DNA of 49,480 nt, taken from contig JBDTVG010000139.1 in the NCBI GenBank assembly GCA_040007395.1, positions 1 through 49,480 on the forward strand, read 5' to 3'. This document shows positions 1 through 8,947 of the stretch, one piece after another. Source of the DNA: DATGFK01 sp040007395 (GTDB lineage: Bacteria; Chloroflexota; Anaerolineae; Aggregatilineales; UBA2796). The position numbers and the translations under genes are program-made. Under the pieces are notes generated by a model. That model was not told the DNA's origin. It saw nothing but the letters and a program-made list of their open reading frames with translations, and searched no databases. How positions within the stretch are numbered: position 1 is the stretch's first letter; each line of letters opens with the position of its first letter.

Positions 1-613
1 CGATGCCGTAATCGCTGTCAATCAAACGATTGTATCCAAACAACGTGATGAGTACTGCCACGATAGCAATATACACGACAATCGTAATGTCCCCTAGTGG
101 ATCAAGCGCACTTAGTCCTTCGGTACCACCGAAGATTTTGGTAGCTTCAATAATACGCTGGAACAACAACGGAAGGGTCAGTGTGACGAGCGCGAAGTAG
201 ATACCGCGTAATCTCAGCACTGGGTAGAGGATGCCTGTACAGATAAAAGCACCGAGAATTGTGCCTATCGGAATCGTCAGTAGTGGCGATACAGAGAATG
301 TGTGATTGAGGTAGCCAGCAATATAGCCGCCAATGCCGAAGAACATTGCTTGTCCCAGAGAGACCAGTCCGACCGATGCCAGCAAATCCCAAGACAGCGT
401 AAGCAGGGCAATGTTGCAAGCGATCAACATGACGTTCAACCAACTTAAGCCAATCACGTCTCTTAACAGCGGGATGATCAATAAACAGACGACTAGTGCT
501 GTACGTGGTAAGAGCAGATACAGCATTTCACGATAGGACGCGAGGGCAAAGATGTCGTCCGAGCGCGCCTTGATGCCGCGATCTAGGCGTTCTTTGCGAA
601 GGGCTGTTTTCAC
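1..613 (-). CDS. livM: Branched-chain-type ABC transporter permease LivM (cut by window edge)
   Basis: Inner-membrane permease of a branched-chain amino acid type ABC importer, the partner of LivH. About 204 residues are visible; the C-terminal part lies beyond base 1. The start is a GTG at 613-611, directly after the TGA of the upstream livH, with no gap, which implies translational coupling. After a charged N-terminus of about 35 residues come hydrophobic segments and the LivM-like stretch WDLLASVGLVSLGQAMFFGI, with FGIGGYIAGY and LRLRGIYFALVTL following. Substrates of this family range from branched-chain amino acids to amides, urea and aromatic acids, so the cargo is not fixed by the permease. 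The reading frame is open to the window edge. Confidence 0.9.
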   Translation of the reverse strand, partial: MKTALRKERLDRGIKARSDDIFALASYREMLYLLLPRTALVVCLLIIPLLRDVIGLSWLNVMLIACNIALLTLSWDLLASVGLVSLGQAMFFGIGGYIAGYLNHTFSVSPLLTIPIGTILGAFICTGILYPVLRLRGIYFALVTLTLPLLFQRIIEATKIFGGTEGLSALDPLGDITIVVYIAIVAVLITLFGYNRLIDSDYGI

Positions 614-1480
614 TCAAACACGCTCCTCTAGCTCCTTGAACCTACCCAACAGGCCCGATGGCCTGAGTGTAAGCACCACAACAATTGCCACCAGATAAAC
701 TACAGCCTGCCATTGGGTTCCCAACACGGTTGAAGCGATCACTTGCGAATACCCCAGAATCAACCCGCTAACCAGCAGCCCCACCGTACTTTCAAGTCCT
801 CCCAACACCGCCACTGCGATAGCGATCAGCAGGACCTCGTATCCTTGGTCGATTGAAATGATACCTAATGGCAGGATAGTTAGCGCTGCGACGGCTGTCA
901 GGGCAGCGCCGAGCGCCACACTAATTGTCGCTGCCCAATCCGATTCGATGCCTAGCGTCAAGGCCGTATGTTCATCTTGCGCTATACCGCGTAAGGCTAG
1001 GCCGATTTTGGTATGATGTGTGAAAACCCACATCAAAACCGCCAGCAGCAATCCAACACCGATGATGGTGAGACGCTGATAGTCGATTGCCACACCAAAG
1101 ATACGTGTCCCGCCTCTGACAAAAGGCGCGAGACTGTAATCCACAGTGACAAATCCGAGCGAGCGAAACGTTTCAATAATGGCAATTCCTAGCGCAAATG
1201 TGGAGATTATCTCTGCCAGTTCGATACCACGAACGCGCTGTAAAATCACCTGATAGATGAATGCACCTAAAAGACCCGTCAATACGATAGCTACGATGAT
1301 AGAAACACCGTAGGGCACATGCAGCTTATTGACAAGCAGCCACGCTGAAAAGCCCGCAAAGAGATATAGCCCACCATGAGCGAAATTAGCGACCTTGCTC
1401 AATCCAAAGGTAAGGCTAAAGCCCAGCGCAGTCAGAATCAGGATGACGCTGTTCACCAAGCCATAAATTAATATCGTCAT
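614..1480 (-). CDS. livH: Branched-chain-type ABC transporter permease LivH
   Basis: Inner-membrane permease, 288 residues, a normal LivH length. It begins MTILIYGLVNSVILIL and has about eight hydrophobic segments. The family's N-terminal pattern is present (ALGFSLTFGLSKVANFAHGG, matching the usual GLxxxxGLxxxxNFAHG), as is the cytoplasmic loop GLALRGIAQDEHTALTLGI that contacts the ATPases (EAA-like loop). It follows the binding-protein gene by 86 bases containing a strong hairpin, and is followed immediately by livM. No ATPase genes (livG, livF) are in view; they would be expected beyond base 1. Confidence 0.93.
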   Translation of the reverse strand: MTILIYGLVNSVILILTALGFSLTFGLSKVANFAHGGLYLFAGFSAWLLVNKLHVPYGVSIIVAIVLTGLLGAFIYQVILQRVRGIELAEIISTFALGIAIIETFRSLGFVTVDYSLAPFVRGGTRIFGVAIDYQRLTIIGVGLLLAVLMWVFTHHTKIGLALRGIAQDEHTALTLGIESDWAATISVALGAALTAVAALTILPLGIISIDQGYEVLLIAIAVAVLGGLESTVGLLVSGLILGYSQVIASTVLGTQWQAVVYLVAIVVVLTLRPSGLLGRFKELEERV

Positions 1481-1519
1481 AACCGTTGCAGCCTTGTATC
1501 GGACTTCCGAGGCGGGTTG

Positions 1520-1554
1520 AATACCCGAAGCATTTCACAAACGCTTCGGGTATT
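1520..1554 (-). terminator. Hairpin between binding-protein gene and livH
   Basis: A perfect 12-bp inverted repeat, AATACCCGAAGC at 1520-1531 and its complement at 1543-1554, with an 11-base loop. It lies 13 bases downstream of the binding-protein stop and before livH. Hairpins here commonly act as partial terminators or 3' RNA stabilisers, so that the binding protein is made in excess over the permeases. No clear U-tract follows on the minus strand, so partial termination or RNA stabilisation is more likely than a full stop. Confidence 0.6.
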
Positions 1555-1566
1555 GCGGATGGCTAA

Positions 1567-2868
1567 TTAATGACCACTTATTACGATCTTGCCTTCAGCA
1601 ATAGACGGCGGGAAGACCGGAACACGCTTTCCACCTTGCCATTGAAACACTGCGCCCATTGCCGTTGTTTTGGGATCCGTACCGAAGATCACCTGATGAT
1701 CCTTGCCAAACTTGATATGCCCGATAGCACCATCCAAATCGGTCGCTTCAAGCGCTGTCACGAGTGCATCGCCGTCAAGCGACCCCGCTCTCTCGATGGC
1801 GGCTTTGAGGACGTAAACGCTGTCGTAGGACGGCGCAGGCCCGTGCCCGCCAAGCGTGGCGAGTGCCTCTGCTCCGTATTTGTCACTGTACTTCTTGAAA
1901 AAATCAACCGAGGCAGGAACCGCTTTCACCGGCAGATTACCAATCTCGAAGGACAGGTTAATCGCACCATCTACATCGCTGCCGAAGGTATCCGTTGCCC
2001 CCGCTACGGCCACTGGGCTGATAAATCCGGCGAAGACTGGCGGAGCTTGCATTGCTTTCGCCTGTTTCAATAGAACGCTGGACGATGGCATGTCGAACAG
2101 CGGCACGATGACATCAGCTTGCCCAGAGATTGCATTGGTCAGGGAAGGGGTGAAGTCTGTCGCGCCAATGGGATAGGGATCCTTGCCAATGACCTGCCAG
2201 CCATTGCCCTGAAACCACTTTTCCAGACCAGCCGCCGTACCCTGTGCCCAAGCCACGTCCTGATAAACGATGTAGGCACGTTTTAACCCAAAGTCCTTTC
2301 CGAGAGTGCCCATTGTTTGTGTCAGATACATGCCCACGCCCGACCCGTTCAACCCAGCGCGGAACATGTATTTATATTTGTTGTAATCAGCGAGGACTTT
2401 CGCCTGCATCGCAGGCGTTGCAGCGATGGAAAGAATCGAAGGCAGTTTGTACTTGGTCATGAGATCCATCGACGCAATCATAACCTCAGACCGGAGATTG
2501 CCAATCACCAACGCGGCTGGTTTCTGCTCAAGAATCAGCCGTTCCATTGCTTGCAGCGCATCATCTACCGGAACATCAGCACTACCGTCCCGCGTATCCG
2601 TGGAGATTATTTTGAATGGTCGGTATGTGTTGCCGACCTTCACCCCACCAGCGGCGTTGATTTCTTCAACCGCCATTGTGGCTGCGTTAAGCGAACTTTT
2701 TACATCGGCGTTGCCGAGGTCTGAGGCAACAGCAATGACAATAGGCTCACCGGTTGGTGCCTGTGCGGTAGATTGCGCCGTTGAACCACGAACGCCTACC
2801 GACAGCAATACGAAAATTAGTACGATGGTTAGAATGAAATTGTAACGAGTGAAAAATTTAATGGTCAT
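1567..2868 (-). CDS. ABC transporter substrate-binding protein, branched-chain amino acid type
   Basis: Secreted solute receptor of the Peripla_BP_6 / LivK type, 433 residues. An N-terminal signal segment (hydrophobic run ILTIVLIFVLLSVGV) precedes an alanine/glutamine-rich mature start. The fold markers follow: IVIAVASDLGNADVKSSLNA, AVEEINAAGGV and a C-terminal SYDSVYVLKAAIERAG. A ribosome binding site (GGGGAG) sits about 7 bases before the ATG. It lies between the tetR gene and livH on the same strand, so one operon tetR-receptor-livH-livM is likely. The neighbouring CoA ligase suggests an aromatic or other organic acid as cargo; this is inference from context only. Confidence 0.9.
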   Translation of the reverse strand: MTIKFFTRYNFILTIVLIFVLLSVGVRGSTAQSTAQAPTGEPIVIAVASDLGNADVKSSLNAATMAVEEINAAGGVKVGNTYRPFKIISTDTRDGSADVPVDDALQAMERLILEQKPAALVIGNLRSEVMIASMDLMTKYKLPSILSIAATPAMQAKVLADYNKYKYMFRAGLNGSGVGMYLTQTMGTLGKDFGLKRAYIVYQDVAWAQGTAAGLEKWFQGNGWQVIGKDPYPIGATDFTPSLTNAISGQADVIVPLFDMPSSSVLLKQAKAMQAPPVFAGFISPVAVAGATDTFGSDVDGAINLSFEIGNLPVKAVPASVDFFKKYSDKYGAEALATLGGHGPAPSYDSVYVLKAAIERAGSLDGDALVTALEATDLDGAIGHIKFGKDHQVIFGTDPKTTAMGAVFQWQGGKRVPVFPPSIAEGKIVISGH

Positions 2869-2954
2869 TTGAAACTCCCCTTAAACCTATTTTGAAAATA
2901 GTTGTAATCGTGTTGGCTCTCATCAAGAGAATTTTCTGGTACACCTTGTCCTTT

Positions 2955-3548
2955 CTACGCCCGATGCGTTGCACTACCATCCAGAAAGAGATGAATAACA
3001 GATTCCGCCACGGCTTCAGGCTCACCCATGACCCGTCTGCTGTAGGGTTGCAAAGCAACTTCAACAAGTGCTACCAGTTGCCAAGACAGCAACCGTGCAT
3101 CAAATGGTTGGATTTCGCCACTAACCAGCCCGTCGCGCAGAATCGCCTCGACCTGCTCTGGGATAGCGGACTGGTAAGCACGTATCAATTCATTCCGCAT
3201 CGGATCGCGGAAGATATTGATGTCACGACGTACCAAACTCAGGATTGAATGCAACTCATGTGGTAACTTCAAGAACACGAGTACTGATTGGTACAGTCGA
3301 TCACGGTAGGCCCCAGTATTGTTTTCGGCTACCACTTCTATGACGGACTGAATCTCTGTCAAATAGTGGTGCATCATTTTCAAATACAAGTCTTCCTTGC
3401 TGGAAAAATGATGATAGAGCGCGCCTTTAGAGGCATCTGCCCGCGTTGCAATGTCTAGTATCGTGACATCAGCGTAGTTTTTCTCTATAAACTGCGTTCT
3501 GGCAGCTTCCAGAATCGTGTTGATTGTGGCTTTTGACTTGGTATACAT
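2955..3548 (-). CDS. TetR family transcriptional regulator
   Basis: DNA-binding repressor of about 197 residues. The start chosen is the ATG at 3548 (MYTKSKATINTILEAARTQF), which places the helix-turn-helix (ADVTILDIATRADASKGALY, then HHFSSKEDLY) at about residues 22-52, as in the family. A longer in-frame start exists upstream but adds AT-rich intergenic sequence. The C-terminal ligand domain resembles regulators of fatty-acid or aromatic CoA metabolism only in general length. The gene is divergent from the acyl-CoA synthetase and in line with the importer. It probably controls both sides, through the dyad at 3602-3618, in response to a substrate or its CoA ester (inference). Confidence 0.9.
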   Translation of the reverse strand: MYTKSKATINTILEAARTQFIEKNYADVTILDIATRADASKGALYHHFSSKEDLYLKMMHHYLTEIQSVIEVVAENNTGAYRDRLYQSVLVFLKLPHELHSILSLVRRDINIFRDPMRNELIRAYQSAIPEQVEAILRDGLVSGEIQPFDARLLSWQLVALVEVALQPYSRRVMGEPEAVAESVIHLFLDGSATHRA

Positions 3549-3601
3549 GGCAAATTTGTGAAAACTATATATAATGAATAAAATAAAAACCGACCATCCG
3601 G

Positions 3602-3618
3602 TATGTTGTGACAATATA
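3602..3618. promoter_or_regulatory. Candidate TetR operator in the divergent promoter region
   Basis: A 17-bp near-palindrome TATGTTGTGACAATATA centred on G3610; 7 of 8 positions are symmetric. It sits in the AT-rich region between the tetR start (3548) and the acyl-CoA synthetase start (3660/3666), the expected place for a TetR operator. The size and odd-centred symmetry fit the family. No binding data; assignment is by position and symmetry. Confidence 0.5.
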
Positions 3619-3665
3619 TTCTTATTTTGATCCGTTGTCAAGTTCTGAAGAGAGTTAATTTGTCG

Positions 3666-5222
3666 ATGTTTATTACCCAGGGACTCAAACGTGCGGCACT
3701 CATCAATGGTGATGGCCTTGCTACCGTTGATGGACAACGTCGGAATACGTGGTTGCAATTTGAACACCGAGTCGCCAGACTAGCGGGCGCATTGCAGGCA
3801 ATTGGGTTAGAAGCAGACGGGCGAGTTGCGATTCTAGCATTTAACAGCGATCGCTATCTGGAATACTTTTATGCGGTACTCTGGGCAGGCGGCATTATCG
3901 TTCCCCTCAATATTCGGCTTGCACCGTCAGAATTAGTCTACATGGTAGAAGATGCGGGTGCGCAGATTCTCATCGTTGACGATGCTCACTTAGCAATGAT
4001 CCCCCATCTCACTGCCAGCGCTACTATCCGGCATGTGATTTTTGTGGGCGAGGGTGACAGTCCCAACAATTTGCTTCATCACGAGGCCATCCTTGAAACG
4101 GCTGATCCAGTGCCAGATTCAGGACGGGGCGGAGATGATGTTGCAGGTATCTTTTATACCGGTGGCACAACAGGTCTCCCCAAAGGTGTGATGCTTACCC
4201 ATACGAACCTCGTCAGCAATGCCCTAGTTTCACTGCTGACCATGTATGAGGGCGAACCTTGGACTTATTTGCATTCGGCGCCTATGTTCCATATCGCCGA
4301 CTGTCAGTGGAATGTTGGTGTTACATTGCATGGGGGCACACATGCTTTTATTCCCAAATTCACGCCGGAAAGGATGCTCAAAGCGATTGAAACGTATCGA
4401 GTCACGCACAGCGCCCTCGTTCCGACGATGGTGAATATGCTGTGTAGTTTCGACGAACGAGAAAACTATGATGTATCCAGTTTGCGCGGTCTGAATTATG
4501 GTGGTTCTGCGATGGCTCCTGCACTTATTGTCAAGGCGCGACAGGCTTTTCCGCGCTGCCGCTTGTTCCAAGGTTACGGACAAACTGAAACGTCACCCAA
4601 TGTGAGTATGCTACCCGACAAATACCATGATCCAGACGGTCCGCTGGCCGATAAGATTTCATCAGCAGGTCAGCCAGTCTTTACGGTTGAGGTGAAAATT
4701 GTTGATCTGACCGATGAGGAAGTGCCGCAAGGTGACATTGGCGAGGTGGTAGTCCGCGGCCCTAATGTGATGGCTGGCTACTGGAATCAGCCAGACGTTA
4801 CTGCCCAAGTGTTGCGGGGCAACTGGCTGCACACAGGCGACTTGGGTTATTTGGACAGGGACGGATTCCTTTATATCGTTGACCGCCTGAAAGATGCAAT
4901 AATCTCTGGTGGAGAAAATATCTACTCGACAGAAGTTGAACAGGTCATTTACCAGCATCCAGCGGTAGCGATGTGCGCCGTCATTGGAATTCCAGATGAT
5001 AAGTGGGGCGAGGTTGTCCATGCCATTGTTGTAGTCCTACAGGGCCAGACGATCAGTGATGAGGACATCATCAGCTACTGTCGCCAACACATAGCAAGCT
5101 ATAAGTGCCCACGAAGCGTAGAAATTCGCACTGAACCCTTACCCATGAGTGGTGCGGGCAAAATCCTCAAGCGTAATCTGCGTGTGCCCTTCTGGAAGGG
5201 CAAGACGCGGTTGATCAACTAA
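3666..5222 (+). CDS. Acyl-CoA synthetase (AMP-binding, fatty/organic acid CoA ligase)
   Basis: ATP-dependent ligase that activates a carboxylic acid to its acyl-AMP and then acyl-CoA; about 518 residues. The adenylate-forming signature YTGGTTGLPKGVMLTH is at about residues 165-180. The A5 region (GYGQTE) and the A7 region (WLHTGDLGYLDRDGFLYIVD) follow, with the hinge near RLKDAIISGGENIYSTEVE and the catalytic lysine region GKILKRNLR at the end. The start is ATG 3666 or the in-frame TTG at 3660; the purine-rich site at 3647-3654 suits either. A longer frame from 3627 has no good site. The substrate is unknown: medium/long-chain fatty acids or aromatic acids are both possible. It is followed after 28 bases by an amidohydrolase. 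Confidence 0.92.
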   Translation: MFITQGLKRAALINGDGLATVDGQRRNTWLQFEHRVARLAGALQAIGLEADGRVAILAFNSDRYLEYFYAVLWAGGIIVPLNIRLAPSELVYMVEDAGAQILIVDDAHLAMIPHLTASATIRHVIFVGEGDSPNNLLHHEAILETADPVPDSGRGGDDVAGIFYTGGTTGLPKGVMLTHTNLVSNALVSLLTMYEGEPWTYLHSAPMFHIADCQWNVGVTLHGGTHAFIPKFTPERMLKAIETYRVTHSALVPTMVNMLCSFDERENYDVSSLRGLNYGGSAMAPALIVKARQAFPRCRLFQGYGQTETSPNVSMLPDKYHDPDGPLADKISSAGQPVFTVEVKIVDLTDEEVPQGDIGEVVVRGPNVMAGYWNQPDVTAQVLRGNWLHTGDLGYLDRDGFLYIVDRLKDAIISGGENIYSTEVEQVIYQHPAVAMCAVIGIPDDKWGEVVHAIVVVLQGQTISDEDIISYCRQHIASYKCPRSVEIRTEPLPMSGAGKILKRNLRVPFWKGKTRLIN

Positions 5223-5250
5223 CGTTCATTCCATTAGTCAGGAGACAATA

Positions 5251-6087
5251 ATGCGAGCCATAGATATTCACGTTCATGTTCCCGCCCCGCCTGATCATCC
5301 CTCGACAAAAGAAAAAGAGCAGATGGCGGGCTATTTTGGGGCTGGGCAAATACTCCAAACCCCCGAAGAAATGTACGAAAAGTACAAGGCACTCGACATC
5401 CTCGGAGTAATCTTCGAGATTGACGCAGAAACCGCTAGTGGACTTCCATATGTAGGGAATGACTATATCAGTAATATTGTGCAAAAATACCCTGACCAGT
5501 TCATTGGATTTGCGTCGGTAGATCCCTGGAAGGGGAAATTGGCAGTCCAGGAACTAGAACGGTCCGTGAAAGAACTGGGCCTACGGGGACTCAAACTGCA
5601 TCCGACCACCCAAGAATTTTTTCCGAATGATCAACACTTCTATCCACTCTGGCAAGCGGCTTCAGACCTGCAAATACCAATATTGTTTCATTCCGGTCAA
5701 ACAGGCGTTGGGTCGGGCACACCGGGTGGTGGTGGTTACAAACTCAAGTATTCGCATCCGATGCTGCTCGATGATGTAGCCGCCGATTTCCCTGATCTAA
5801 CGATTATCATGGCTCATCCAGCGGTTCCGTGGCAGGAAGAACAGCTTGCAGTCGCACTACACAAAGGCAATGTGTATATTGATCTATCAGGATGGTCGCC
5901 CAAATATTTCCGCCCTATTCTTGTCCAATACATTTCGTCGCTCTTGCAAGACAAGGCTTTGTTTGGCTCAGATTATCCTGTACTCCAACCCGACCGGTGG
6001 CTGCGAGATTTCGAAAATCTCGATCTCAAGGCCGAAGTGAGACTTAAAATCTTGATGGAAAATGCAAAAAAAGTGCTCAAGCTCTAG
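5251..6087 (+). CDS. Amidohydrolase family 2 protein (metal-dependent hydrolase/decarboxylase)
   Basis: TIM-barrel metal-dependent enzyme of 278 residues, Amidohydro_2 family (relatives include ACMSD, gamma-resorcylate decarboxylase and lactone hydrolases). Metal-site motifs: DIHVHV at the N-terminus (residues 5-10), GLRGLKLHP, then LFHSGQTG, a fourth-strand MAHPAVPW and the terminal LFGSDYPV with the catalytic aspartate. A clear ribosome binding site (AGGAGA, 6 bases) precedes ATG 5251. It is probably co-transcribed with the CoA ligase and may act on the ring or lactone of the imported substrate, but the reaction cannot be read from sequence. Confidence 0.88.
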   Translation: MRAIDIHVHVPAPPDHPSTKEKEQMAGYFGAGQILQTPEEMYEKYKALDILGVIFEIDAETASGLPYVGNDYISNIVQKYPDQFIGFASVDPWKGKLAVQELERSVKELGLRGLKLHPTTQEFFPNDQHFYPLWQAASDLQIPILFHSGQTGVGSGTPGGGGYKLKYSHPMLLDDVAADFPDLTIIMAHPAVPWQEEQLAVALHKGNVYIDLSGWSPKYFRPILVQYISSLLQDKALFGSDYPVLQPDRWLRDFENLDLKAEVRLKILMENAKKVLKL

Positions 6088-6213
6088 CCGAAATAGATCC
6101 TACGACATGGCTTGATCGGCTGAATGAGGCTTGCGCTATAATTTATATAGCCAGACTAATAGATCATCCCTGTCGAGAATCGCTGTAAGCTTCAAAGACA
6201 AGGGGTCGCGCCT

Positions 6214-6390
6214 TCAATGATAAGTGACGCTCGCATTCTGCCAACTATGCCCTAGTCGTTTGAAGCGTGCGATATATCGCTTGACTGTACTAATTCCGAT
6301 GTTGTATTCGGCTGCGATCTAGGCTGGTTTGTGCCCGTTTTGCCAACTCCGAATGACCCGTTCCCGCAAATAGTCCGAATACCCTGCCAT
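6214..6390 (-). pseudogene. IS630-type transposase N-terminal remnant
   Basis: Reading from ATG 6390 on the minus strand gives 58 codons: MAGYSDYLRERVIRSW, then QNGHKPA, an internal TAG, IAAEYNIGISTVKRYIARFK and a second stop. This is the N-terminal helix-turn-helix of IS630-family transposases (usual form: Y-S-x-D-L-R-x-R-V ... A-A-x-x-F-x-V-x-x-S-T-V-x-R-x). The TAG sits where a glutamine or glutamate codon is normal. No DDE catalytic domain follows, so this is a dead fragment. The rest of the 6088-6500 gap shows no gene. A weak 6-bp inverted repeat just after the amidohydrolase stop could be a poor terminator. Confidence 0.7.
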
Positions 6391-6500
6391 TTTTCTTGTC
6401 GCTAGATTCTTTTCTCCTATTCTAGCCCAGCCTTTTTGAGATCCGCTGTAGGTATGCTATGTATTGGCGTTTATTCATCATGCCGCTACACTACGACATC

Positions 6501-7997
6501 TCATCCATTACTCAAGCGAAAGTCCTGTGTATTCATGTCGAGGTGTTTTTCGATGCCATCTTCTAAGTAGCGAATCTCTACGAGTGATTCTAAGAAATCC
6601 ACCTTTAGCTGCGCCCATAACTCAGCGTTGTGCCAATGAATCACCAGCAATTGATCATCCGACTTGAGCATTGTAAACATCCCTTGAAAAGCCGGGTGTT
6701 CATTGCGAAAACGGATCAATTTTAGTAAGTCTGATACGATCGGTTTGGTGAGCGATTCCTGCACTTCATCCCAACTATAATAATGACGGTTAATATCCCT
6801 GCCCACTTTGGTTTCATCAAGTAATTCCATATCATTTGTGCCTGCCAGCAATCCGACATAATAAACCTGAGGAATACCCGGTGCGAAGAATTGTATAGCG
6901 CGGGCGATCAGATAGTCGCGGTCATTTCTGCCAAGTGCGTCGTAATATGTACAGTTCACCTGATACAGATCCAGATTGGAAGCAGCCGGACCAGTAGCTT
7001 TACGGCTCTGACCAGCGCTTTTCTCGTGAATTGTTTCCACGAGTGCTGTCAGTTCTTCGGGTGGAATTAAGCCAGAAGATTCGGGATCATCTCCCATTGC
7101 GCCAATATCGATCACTCCAATGCCGTCGTGCGTGTCAAGTACCGTTACCGCATTGCGTGGGCTGATGGCTAACCAATGTTTCAGGTGACGCGCAGTTTTA
7201 TTGAAGATCGCATGTAAAATCAGCGTAGGCAGTGCAAAATCATATACACGGTCTACTCGATGTGCAATCTCAATCTGCTGGCGGTAATAGGCGTGAATTT
7301 CGACCAGCACCTCAAGCCCTAACGCCTTCGCGTAGTCTGTCACCTGATCAATGAAATCGAAAGTTTCGGGGATCATAAAACAGCTTGTCCCCGCCTTTTT
7401 GATCGCGTACCCTACTGCATCGAGGCGAACCGTCTTGATGCCATATTCCTTGAACCGCTGCAAGATAGTCTTCCAGTATGCATCGCCCTGCGGATCGCGT
7501 ACATTGAGGTCTATCTGCTGACTCATGAACGTTGTCCATAGAATAAATTTCTGACCGTTCGATAATGTGATTGTCATGAACGGTAAACCGGGACGCGGAC
7601 GGTAAATCTGTAGCAAATCTTCTTCTGTTGCGCCGTTGGAGAACACGCTGCCAAAGGTCAGGAACATCCCGTTGTACAGCGATTGGTCGCTGTTCTTGAG
7701 AAAATCCTTAAACTGGGGCGACTCGCTAGAAATATGATTAATAATCAGGTCGGCGGTAATCTCGTGCGTACCACTCAAGGAAGTGATGTTGTTCCATGTC
7801 CCAATATGTGGATCAACCGTTAAGTGATCAATCGGGTCAAAGCCTGCATCAGCCCCATCAACTGGATAAAAAAATGGCAAAATATGCACGCCACCAAAAA
7901 TGCCGTTGAGTGGACCCTCTAACAAGCGCTGTAGGTCTTCTAGATGGTTTCCACCTAGGCGGTTAGCGTAGGTAACAAGATGAACGCAATTGCGCAT
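6501..7997 (-). CDS. sucP: Sucrose phosphorylase (GH13 subfamily 18)
   Basis: Cytoplasmic retaining glucosyl transferase that splits sucrose with phosphate into glucose 1-phosphate and fructose; 498 residues, the normal length. By comparison with the Bifidobacterium enzyme, the nucleophile is D193 (RLDAVGY), the acid/base E233 (LVEIHAYY) and the transition-state aspartate D291 (LDTHDGIGV). Long diagnostic stretches are present, including AGTSCFMIPETF, AASNLDLYQVN and GRDINRHYYS. A ribosome binding site (AAGGAC) lies 7 bases before ATG 7997. It ends an operon with a sugar ABC importer. Close relatives act on sucrose 6'-phosphate or glucosylglycerol, so the acceptor side is less certain than the family. 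Confidence 0.93.
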   Translation of the reverse strand: MRNCVHLVTYANRLGGNHLEDLQRLLEGPLNGIFGGVHILPFFYPVDGADAGFDPIDHLTVDPHIGTWNNITSLSGTHEITADLIINHISSESPQFKDFLKNSDQSLYNGMFLTFGSVFSNGATEEDLLQIYRPRPGLPFMTITLSNGQKFILWTTFMSQQIDLNVRDPQGDAYWKTILQRFKEYGIKTVRLDAVGYAIKKAGTSCFMIPETFDFIDQVTDYAKALGLEVLVEIHAYYRQQIEIAHRVDRVYDFALPTLILHAIFNKTARHLKHWLAISPRNAVTVLDTHDGIGVIDIGAMGDDPESSGLIPPEELTALVETIHEKSAGQSRKATGPAASNLDLYQVNCTYYDALGRNDRDYLIARAIQFFAPGIPQVYYVGLLAGTNDMELLDETKVGRDINRHYYSWDEVQESLTKPIVSDLLKLIRFRNEHPAFQGMFTMLKSDDQLLVIHWHNAELWAQLKVDFLESLVEIRYLEDGIEKHLDMNTQDFRLSNG

Positions 7998-8079
7998 CGA
8001 AAAGTCCTTACATTGAGCGGTTATGTCCGGTTAGCCTTTGGCGACACTGGACGTTAAGCTAAGTACAAATCACCTTTGG

Positions 8080-8105
8080 AGCCGCAGGTTGATTAGCCTC
8101 CGGCT
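8080..8105 (-). promoter_or_regulatory. Intercistronic hairpin before sucrose phosphorylase
   Basis: Inverted repeat AGCCGCAGG (8080-8088) / CCTCCGGCT (8097-8105), with one mismatch and an 8-base loop, in the 125-base gap between the permease stop and the sucrose phosphorylase start. It may tune read-through or RNA stability. No U-run is seen. Confidence 0.4.
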
Positions 8106-8122
8106 GCTTCCAGTTACGCCAT

Positions 8123-8947
8123 CTATCCCTTGATCGAGCCTTCGAGCAGCGCGGCGATAATTTGGCGCTGGAATAGCACAAAGACAATAAGGGTGGGGAT
8201 CAGAATCAGGATAGTGCCAGCGCACAACAGTGGAATATTAGTTGCATAGTGGCCTTGAAATGCACCTAGCGCACCAGCCATCGTTCGCCGAGAAGGGTCT
8301 TCGACGAGTACCAACGCAAGGAGAAACTGGTTCCATGTCCAGACAGACATAAGAATTCCGAGTGACGCTATTGGTGCCCGCGCCAGTGGGATATGGATGC
8401 GCCAGAACAAATCCCAACTAGTCGCGCCATCGACGCGGGCGGCTTCCGAGATTTCGGTCGGTGTGTTGACGAAGTGAGAGCGCATCCAAAAGACAGCAAA
8501 AGGCATATATAAGCCAATCAGCGGCAACGCAATGGCAAACTGTGTGTTGTAGATGCCTAGCGTCCGTTCCAAGAAGTAAATAGGAATGATGATCCCCGGA
8601 AATGGGAGTGTTAGCCCGAACACGAACAGAAGGAGAAGTACGTTTGCGCCACGGATACGAAGGAGTCCGATGGCGAACCCGGCCATTGTCGAGATGATCA
8701 AAGCCATCGGCACGACCGTGAGGACGATACGCGTGCTCGACACAAGCAGTATGTTCATATTCGCGACATTGAACGCCTCGACGAAGTTGCCCCATTGCGG
8801 GTCGGCGGGCCATTCAAGCCCGTTGGGTACACTCCCCGATGGATGCAGCGCTGTCGTGAAGATGCTAATGAAGGGCAGGAGCGTGAATGCCATCAGTACA
8901 ATGAGGAACGCTCGACCTGTCCAAAGTTCGCCGCGATTGACCCTCAT
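8123..8947 (-). CDS. Carbohydrate ABC transporter permease, MalG type
   Basis: Inner-membrane permease of the CUT1 sugar importer family, 274 residues, about six membrane segments. The EAA loop that docks the ATPase is clear: SEAARVDGATSWDLFWRIHIPLARAP, recognisable from EAARVDGA and the following P-L-A. Its ATG overlaps the end of the upstream permease gene by 4 bases (8944-8947), so translation is coupled. No sugar-importer ATPase gene is in the operon; a shared MsmK/UgpC-type ATPase encoded elsewhere is likely. Confidence 0.92.
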   Translation of the reverse strand: MRVNRGELWTGRAFLIVLMAFTLLPFISIFTTALHPSGSVPNGLEWPADPQWGNFVEAFNVANMNILLVSSTRIVLTVVPMALIISTMAGFAIGLLRIRGANVLLLLFVFGLTLPFPGIIIPIYFLERTLGIYNTQFAIALPLIGLYMPFAVFWMRSHFVNTPTEISEAARVDGATSWDLFWRIHIPLARAPIASLGILMSVWTWNQFLLALVLVEDPSRRTMAGALGAFQGHYATNIPLLCAGTILILIPTLIVFVLFQRQIIAALLEGSIKG

